Assembly: GCA_900708905.1 (NCBI GenBank)
Contig: CAADRB010000046.1
Coordinates: forward strand, 932,298 to 996,297
DNA: 64,000 nt
Direction: 5' to 3'
Source: Hymenolepis diminuta
Taxonomy: Eukaryota; Platyhelminthes; Cestoda; Cyclophyllidea; Hymenolepididae
Both the position numbers and the translations under genes were made by a program. Positions 62,501-64,000 of this stretch are shown one piece after another. The notes beneath the pieces are model-generated. The model made no database searches and was not told the origin of the DNA. It was given only the letters and a program-made list of their open reading frames with translations. Position 1 is the first letter of the stretch. Each line of letters starts with the position of its first letter.

Positions 62501-64000
62501 GCCCTAAAACTTACATGCAATTGAATTATAAAGTTATTATTATCTCTTTAATGAAGAACACGACTAATTTCATAAGTGTAAAATATTTGAATATCCTGAA
62601 AAATTATTAATTTGTGTATTATGCTGAGGGTCAGCTGAGTTTTTCCTTATATTTTCCGCTAAGATCTCAAGAAATATTTAAGTAATTCATTATAAAATTT
62701 ACAAGAATTAGCAAATTTAACAGACATCTCAACTAAGTCTTCATTTACAGAGATCTGGAATTAATTCTTCATTATCTACTTTATAAATTATTAATAAAAT
62801 TGCAATTATTTGTACCTTTATCACGATTCTAGGCAACTTGGTCCCCAATAACCAATCTTGATCTAAAATTTAAATAAAAATGGTTTAATTCTTTTATCTG
62901 GCAGTCAATCATTTCAATTCCCCTTAAAGTTAAGCTTGCCCTTGAGGCATCTTTTGCCAAATCCCCTAACTTCGCAATTCCCTCCTTTTTTTCCCAATTT
63001 GTCCCCAATCTATGGAATGAAATTAAGCCCGCATCCTTCATAGGATGAATAGCGATTAAGTGTTAAAATGAAGAATTTTTTCGAAATACTTTTTGCCCAA
63101 TAGGAAGCATTACTTTTGTCCATTTTTATTGGTGAAGACATAAAAATCATCGATATATTCTACCGGTACCAACTACTCTTTGTGAGCTTGTGAACTCTGT
63201 TAGCTTAAACTACGATCTTGTAAGGATGAAATTGACATGTAATCAAACTCCAAAATTTAGCGACCATATTTGAAGAGCTATACACCATTTCGTTTCGATC
63301 ACATATTTGATACGATAAACAGATTAAATATGTGAAACCAAAGTCATTTAAACAATAGTCTTGGAGTATATCAATTTTGTTAATACATTTAATTGAGAAA
63401 TACCTCTAGCTGAAAAATTACGCAATTTTATTGACAGTGTATTAGTGTGCAAACCATTTGTAAGCTACGAGCTCACAGACAAGGAAAAAATTTAATATTC
63501 AAGATTTTAGACGTGTTAAAATCCACAGTTCTACCATCCCACTTGCAACGTAATAGGACTTCGTAAAAAAGATCAAGAGGATCCCAAATAAAACATGTGT
63601 TTTTTAATTATATTTTATTATATTGCTTCAATCACAGCTATTTAGATAAATAAAAAAATACATACTTAACGACGGAGGAAATTAATCACACCCAATACGC
63701 TCTATCTCAAATGCATTTACCATATGGTCAGGCATTAAGGGCCCAGATATCGGGCCACAAAAGTCTCCATTTAATCTCCTAAGATTTTGATGTCTCCAGA
63801 CGTAGCTGTCATCTTTTTAACCATACTAACACATTTATTATTTAAGATTGTCTGTATCTGGAAATTTCGAGATGGGTCCAAAGTGTTAAAGAAATTTTCT
63901 GGTCACTGCTGTGTCGAGATCATGTATGCTGGTATTATTGTACTATCTTGGTTATTTGGAGAAAACATTTCGCTAATTTACACCTGAAGCTCTGTATCTC

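Larger units (their letters stand above)
51081..64000. other. Terminal intergenic region without recognised genes
   Basis: AT-rich DNA. Apart from the repeats listed separately and the coding-like fragment at 52.04 kb, I see no exon with family resemblance on either strand. A pyrimidine-rich run at about 54420-54510 is notable only for composition. The region could still be a long intron or the distal part of a gene beyond the window. Confidence 0.4.

Noticed and set aside
1..64000. CRISPR array, bacterial operon, rRNA cluster or phage-like module
   Set aside because: No regularly spaced direct repeats, no closely packed long frames and no rRNA-like blocks were seen; the genes present are spliced animal genes.

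Overview
The window looks like metazoan (eukaryotic) DNA: AT-rich, with split genes, GT-AG introns from about 47 nt to a few kb, large gene-poor intervals and decayed mariner-type transposons. No bacterial operons, tRNA or rRNA genes or CRISPR were seen. The two recognisable proteins, an FGFRL1/nou-darake-like receptor and APC5, are animal genes. The compact repeat load, small introns and a possible spliced-leader acceptor just upstream of one start codon fit a flatworm, perhaps a tapeworm. This taxonomic guess is inference, not proof.

Layout. (1) 1-7.7 kb: upstream region of a + strand gene. It has purine-rich and relatively GC-rich islands (about 350-900 and 5.99-6.06 kb) but no confident exon; a possible signal-peptide exon lies at 7419-7470. 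(2) 7717-14724 (+): five exons of a single-pass membrane protein with three Ig domains, a transmembrane helix and a long Pro/Ser/Tyr-rich tail without a kinase domain. Ig1 and Ig3 resemble FGFRL1. (3) 14.7-25.2 kb: convergent intergenic region with a 424-base N gap, two copies of a dispersed repeat, possible tRNA-like short repeats and a 736-bp mariner relic with TIRs and TA flanks. (4) 25218-33354 (-): a complete 14-exon ANAPC5 gene, 705 codons plus stop. Every splice phase closes, including a 53-nt and a 23-nt exon. (5) 33.4-64 kb: about 30 kb with no recognised functional gene. It holds six more copies of the dispersed repeat (all eight copies share one orientation), a second mariner-like pseudogene at 47.6-48.8 kb, short tRNA-like repeats, a duplicated repeat at 60.2 and 62.4 kb, palindromes, and two or three short coding-like islands.

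The two genes converge and are functionally unrelated: one is a cell-surface receptor-like protein probably modulating FGF signalling, the other a scaffold subunit of the anaphase-promoting ubiquitin ligase. The most interesting items are the inserted Ig2 domain and the tail of the FGFRL1-like protein, the same-orientation repeat family with a decayed protein-like core, and the possible trans-splice site of ANAPC5. No clearly new biological system was found.
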